DNA of 5,740 nt from a bacterium (GTDB taxonomy: Bacteria > RBG-13-66-14), in contig JAIOSI010000172.1 in assembly GCA_021107695.1 (NCBI GenBank), positions 1-5,740 of the forward strand, given 5' to 3'. The notes under the pieces are model-generated. The model was not told the DNA's origin. It made no database searches and saw only the letters and a list, made by a program, of their open reading frames with translations. Position 1 is the first letter of the stretch, and each line of letters opens with the position of its first letter. Shown here piece after piece: positions 5,009-5,740 of the stretch. A program made the translations under genes and the position numbers.

Positions 5009-5054
5009 CCTTAAAGTCAAAAACTGCCGAATGACAAAATACCACCGAAGCAAT

Positions 5055-5093
5055 TGTAGGGCGCGCCTGATCTATAAGATTGGCCTGCGCCCT
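5055..5093. repeat. Hairpin repeat with TGTAGGG edge ahead of crcB
   Basis: AGGGCGC (5058-5064) pairs with GCGCCCT (5087-5093), GCC (5065-5067) with GGC (5082-5084), and GATCT (5069-5073) with AGATT (5077-5081, one G-T pair) around the loop ATA. It starts with TTGTAGGG, the same edge as the hairpins near 1-26 and 139-165. It lies about 33 bases before the crcB ATG. It does not match the fluoride riboswitch consensus. Confidence 0.65.
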
Positions 5094-5125
5094 TTGTGAA
5101 CCTACGTAAAGGTTGTTGCCGACAA

Positions 5126-5509
5126 ATGACCCTCATCGTAAAGGTATCGTGGCTGGCTCTCGCCGGAGCCGTGGGAACCCTGGCTCGCTTCGGGCTGATC
5201 AGCCTGGCGGAGTCAATCATCGAGAAGGAGTACCCCTGGGGTACGCTGGTGGTGAACCTGGTCGGCTGCCTACTGGTCGGGCTGCTGCTGGGGCTGGCGG
5301 AGGGGCGGCTGAAGATCGAGCCGCAAACCCTTACTCTGCTCCTGATCGGCTTCTTCGGGGCGTTCACCACCTTCTCTGCCTTCGTGCTGGAGACCATCCA
5401 GCTGCTGGAGGGCGGCAGCTGGCTGCTGGCATTGCGTAACATCGCCCTGCACAATCTTCTCGGTGTGGCGGCACTCTTCGGCGGACTAAAGCTGGGTCAG
5501 ATTCTTTAA
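5126..5509 (+). CDS. crcB: CrcB/Fluc fluoride ion channel
   Basis: The 127-residue product is an inner-membrane protein that lets toxic fluoride leave the cell. It has four hydrophobic spans at about 7-27, 38-58, 69-91 and 99-121. Family motifs are clear: AGAVGTLARFGL (13-24) with the conserved Arg21, WGTLVVNLVGCLLVG (38-52) with Asn44 of the pore, GFFGAFTTFSAF (75-86) with the Thr-Thr-Phe-Ser central ion/phenylalanine-box region, and RNIALHNLLG (104-113), which resembles the last span of E. coli CrcB. Length is that of a full subunit; a single gene is expected to work as a dual-topology homodimer. I choose ATG 5126 because it gives the usual short N-terminus; the frame is open to GTG 5096, which would add ten untypical residues. 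The Shine-Dalgarno is weak (AAAGG at 5108-5112, 13 bases away). Confidence 0.92.
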   Translation: MTLIVKVSWLALAGAVGTLARFGLISLAESIIEKEYPWGTLVVNLVGCLLVGLLLGLAEGRLKIEPQTLTLLLIGFFGAFTTFSAFVLETIQLLEGGSWLLALRNIALHNLLGVAALFGGLKLGQIL

Positions 5510-5549
5510 CAAGGCTGATAAAGTTTAGTCACAATAGAGAGCAGCATTA

Positions 5550-5740
5550 ATGATTACAATTCGATTAACAGACATTATCATTGCTATCATGGCACTTTAT
5601 GGTGCCGTTATTGCGACGATCACACTCGTTAGACAAATCAGGCAGGGAAAAATTAACGTCAAAGTAAAAACCTCACTTGGGTTTATGGTTACAAGTAGCG
5701 GTGTATCAGAGGAAAATTTTTATACCTTCACTGCGTCAAA
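5550..5740 (+). CDS. N-terminal part of an unrecognised membrane-anchored protein, cut by window end
   Basis: ATG 5550 opens a frame that stays open to the last base, giving 63 complete codons. AGAGAG (5536-5541) eight bases upstream is a plausible ribosome site. Residues 5-27 (LTDIIIAIMALYGAVIATITLV) form one membrane span, followed by a basic stretch (RQIRQGKINVKVK) and then an alternating beta-like segment (TSLGFMVTSSG). This is the layout of many small hypothetical proteins with one N-terminal membrane helix and a soluble beta domain. I do not recognise the family. Codon use is AT-rich (ATT, ACA, AAA, GTA, TTA), unlike crcB 40 bases upstream and more like the barrel gene at 1322. Whether it is cotranscribed with crcB is open; no terminator separates them. 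Confidence 0.6.
   Translation, partial: MITIRLTDIIIAIMALYGAVIATITLVRQIRQGKINVKVKTSLGFMVTSSGVSEENFYTFTAS

Noticed and set aside
5041..5125. Fluoride riboswitch ahead of crcB
   Set aside because: The hairpin there is a TGTAGGG-edged repeat; the GATGG and CTGATGACTCC-like core of the riboswitch is not present.

Overview
The window reads as a stretch of chromosome from a diderm (Gram-negative type) bacterium. It has a GC-rich gene background. One protein ends in the C-terminal phenylalanine typical of outer-membrane beta-barrels, and sigma70-like promoters and the standard stop codons are in use. The spacers between genes are full of short palindromic repeats. That gene set and repeat style would fit an uncultivated lineage of the FCB type (Zixibacteria-like), but this is a guess from style, not from a marker gene.

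Layout, all genes on the + strand: (1) 1-420, a non-coding leader packed with palindromes, ending in an extended -10 promoter. (2) 421-1176, an RsuA/RluB-type rRNA pseudouridine synthase. It is split by an in-frame TAG at 589-591 exactly between the S4 RNA-binding domain and the catalytic domain, and is followed by a clear rho-independent terminator. (3) 1322-1945, a small secreted beta-barrel protein with its own promoter and ribosome site but an ATA where the start codon should be. (4) 2036-2560, a gamma-class carbonic-anhydrase-like hexapeptide protein with its own promoter. (5) 2711-3643, a membrane-anchored TPR protein with a very acidic tail. (6) 3890-4891, a GalT-family nucleotidyltransferase whose ribosome site lies inside a repeat that can fold in two ways. 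(7) 5126-5509, a CrcB/Fluc fluoride channel. (8) 5550 to the window end, the beginning of an unrecognised membrane-anchored protein.

The genes do not form one pathway. Two of the spacers carry a strong promoter, one a clear terminator, and several carry repeats, so this looks like a row of mostly independent housekeeping genes, not an operon. I see no defence system, mobile-element enzyme, CRISPR array, tRNA or rRNA. The most notable points are the precise domain-boundary amber codon, the apparent ATA start, the two alternative pairings around the galT ribosome site, and a family of hairpins that share a TGTAGGG edge.
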